Below are positions 63,475 through 64,000 of a stretch of DNA of 64,000 nt, piece by piece. This DNA comes from Fusibacter_A sp965140735 (GTDB lineage: Bacteria; Bacillota; Clostridia; Peptostreptococcales; Acidaminobacteraceae), in contig OZ223306.1 of assembly GCA_965140735.1 (NCBI GenBank), forward strand, positions 868,001 to 932,000, read 5' to 3'. The notes under the pieces were generated by a model. The model worked only from the letters and a program-made list of their open reading frames with translations, did not search any database and was not told where the DNA came from. The position numbers were made by a program, and so were the translations under genes. The first letter of the stretch is position 1; the number at the start of each line of letters is the position of its first letter.

Positions 63475-64000
63475 ATTATACTATGAAATTACGGGTGCAG
63501 GAGCGCCACTGATCATGATTCATGGCAACAGTCAAAACCATGATGTTTTCAGTGTGCAAGCTGCCTATTTTAGTCAATATTATAAAGTTATCTCTGTGGA
63601 TAGCAGAGCACATGGTGAATCCACACACGGCGATTTGCCTCTATCACTGGATTTGCTCGTACAGGATATCTACGATTTGATTCATTTTTTAAACGCAGAT
63701 AATCTCACCATCATAGGCTATAGCGACGATGCCAATATCGCCATAAAGCTCTCTATAAGACTGGCTTTAGAACAGACCATTTCTTTGTATAAACTCATTC
63801 TAATTAGTCCAAATTTTCATATTAATGGTTTAAAACCATACTTTAAATGGCCACTTAAGTTGATAAAGATTATAACCCAGAAAGTAAATCGTCCAAACTT
63901 TTTAAGACACTATCTCGAAAAATTAGCACTTATGGCCGAAAATACAAACATCTCCTATAAGTCTCTTTCAACATTTCTAACACCTGTTCTCATCTTGTCG
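63446..64000 (+). CDS. Alpha/beta hydrolase, N-terminal part
   Basis: The frame starts at the ATG 63446 (AAGGTGG 8 nt upstream) inside the 3' end of the MprF-like gene and stays open for 185 codons to the window edge. LIMIHGNSQNHDVF is the oxyanion loop, VDSRAHGEST the strand 4 region, and GYSDDANIAIKL the nucleophile elbow (G-Y-S-D-D). It is an alpha/beta hydrolase; the catalytic Asp and His should lie beyond the window. Overlap with the lipid aminoacyltransferase-like gene suggests a shared role, for example removal of the aminoacyl group. Confidence 0.85.
   Translation, partial: MYLNTQGNAKLYYEITGAGAPLIMIHGNSQNHDVFSVQAAYFSQYYKVISVDSRAHGESTHGDLPLSLDLLVQDIYDLIHFLNADNLTIIGYSDDANIAIKLSIRLALEQTISLYKLILISPNFHINGLKPYFKWPLKLIKIITQKVNRPNFLRHYLEKLALMAENTNISYKSLSTFLTPVLILS

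Noticed and set aside
1..64000. tRNA, rRNA, CRISPR arrays, insertion sequences, replication origin
   Set aside because: I looked for CCA-ended cloverleaf sequences, regular 25-40 nt repeats, transposase motifs and DnaA-box clusters and saw none; a covariance-model scan would be needed for certainty.

Overview
The window looks like chromosomal DNA of a low-GC Gram-positive bacterium, most likely a clostridium-like Firmicute. The reasons are AT-rich DNA, strong GGAGG ribosome binding sites on nearly every gene, lipobox lipoproteins, a MalT-type LuxR regulator, a MocR/YczE pair and an MprF-type domain. The genus cannot be fixed by eye. I see no rRNA, tRNA, CRISPR array, transposase or phage module.

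Region 1 (1-13080) is an alpha-glucan locus. Two (alpha/alpha)6-type glycosidases (the first cut by the window edge) and a cytoplasmic GH31 enzyme precede a secreted 2328-residue protein. That protein carries two complete GH31 catalytic domains, three CBM35-like modules and a C-terminal carbohydrate-binding module. Its first half resembles 6-alpha-glucosyltransferase (CtsZ type) and its second half 3-alpha-isomaltosyltransferase (CtsY type). These are the two enzymes that together make the cyclic tetrasaccharide cycloalternan, so this looks like a one-chain cycloalternan synthase, with the cytoplasmic enzymes likely degrading the imported product. A strong terminator closes the locus.

Region 2 (13.1-21.1 kb) holds a serine hydrolase, a decayed GNAT gene, three tiny genes, a DUF4386 membrane protein, a LAL/MalT-type regulator, and a histidyl-tRNA synthetase gene. 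The hisS leader has a consensus promoter, a 14-codon leader peptide ending His-His-His, and competing hairpins ending in a terminator. It reads as ribosome-mediated attenuation rather than a T-box.

Region 3 (21.3-45.1 kb) is a long run of plus-strand, mostly single-function accessory genes. It includes an Ntn amidohydrolase, AraC and DJ-1 genes, DUF5131, an S41-like lipoprotein, a nucleotidyltransferase-GNAT fusion, a racemase, Nudix, a methyltransferase, chorismate mutase, a deaminase, a kinase, SRPBCC, many GNAT acetyltransferases and small membrane proteins. Several are paralogous and at least two GNAT genes are broken.

Region 4 (45.2-64 kb) is mixed in orientation: a diguanylate cyclase, a membrane protein of unknown role, radical SAM, CPBP protease, topoisomerase III, a divergent YczE/MocR pair with direct repeats between them, an EamA transporter behind a consensus sigma-54 promoter next to a divergent sigma-54 activator, an ABC-F ATPase, YjbR, GNAT and DJ-1 genes. 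The window ends in an MprF-like membrane protein overlapping an alpha/beta hydrolase that runs off the edge.
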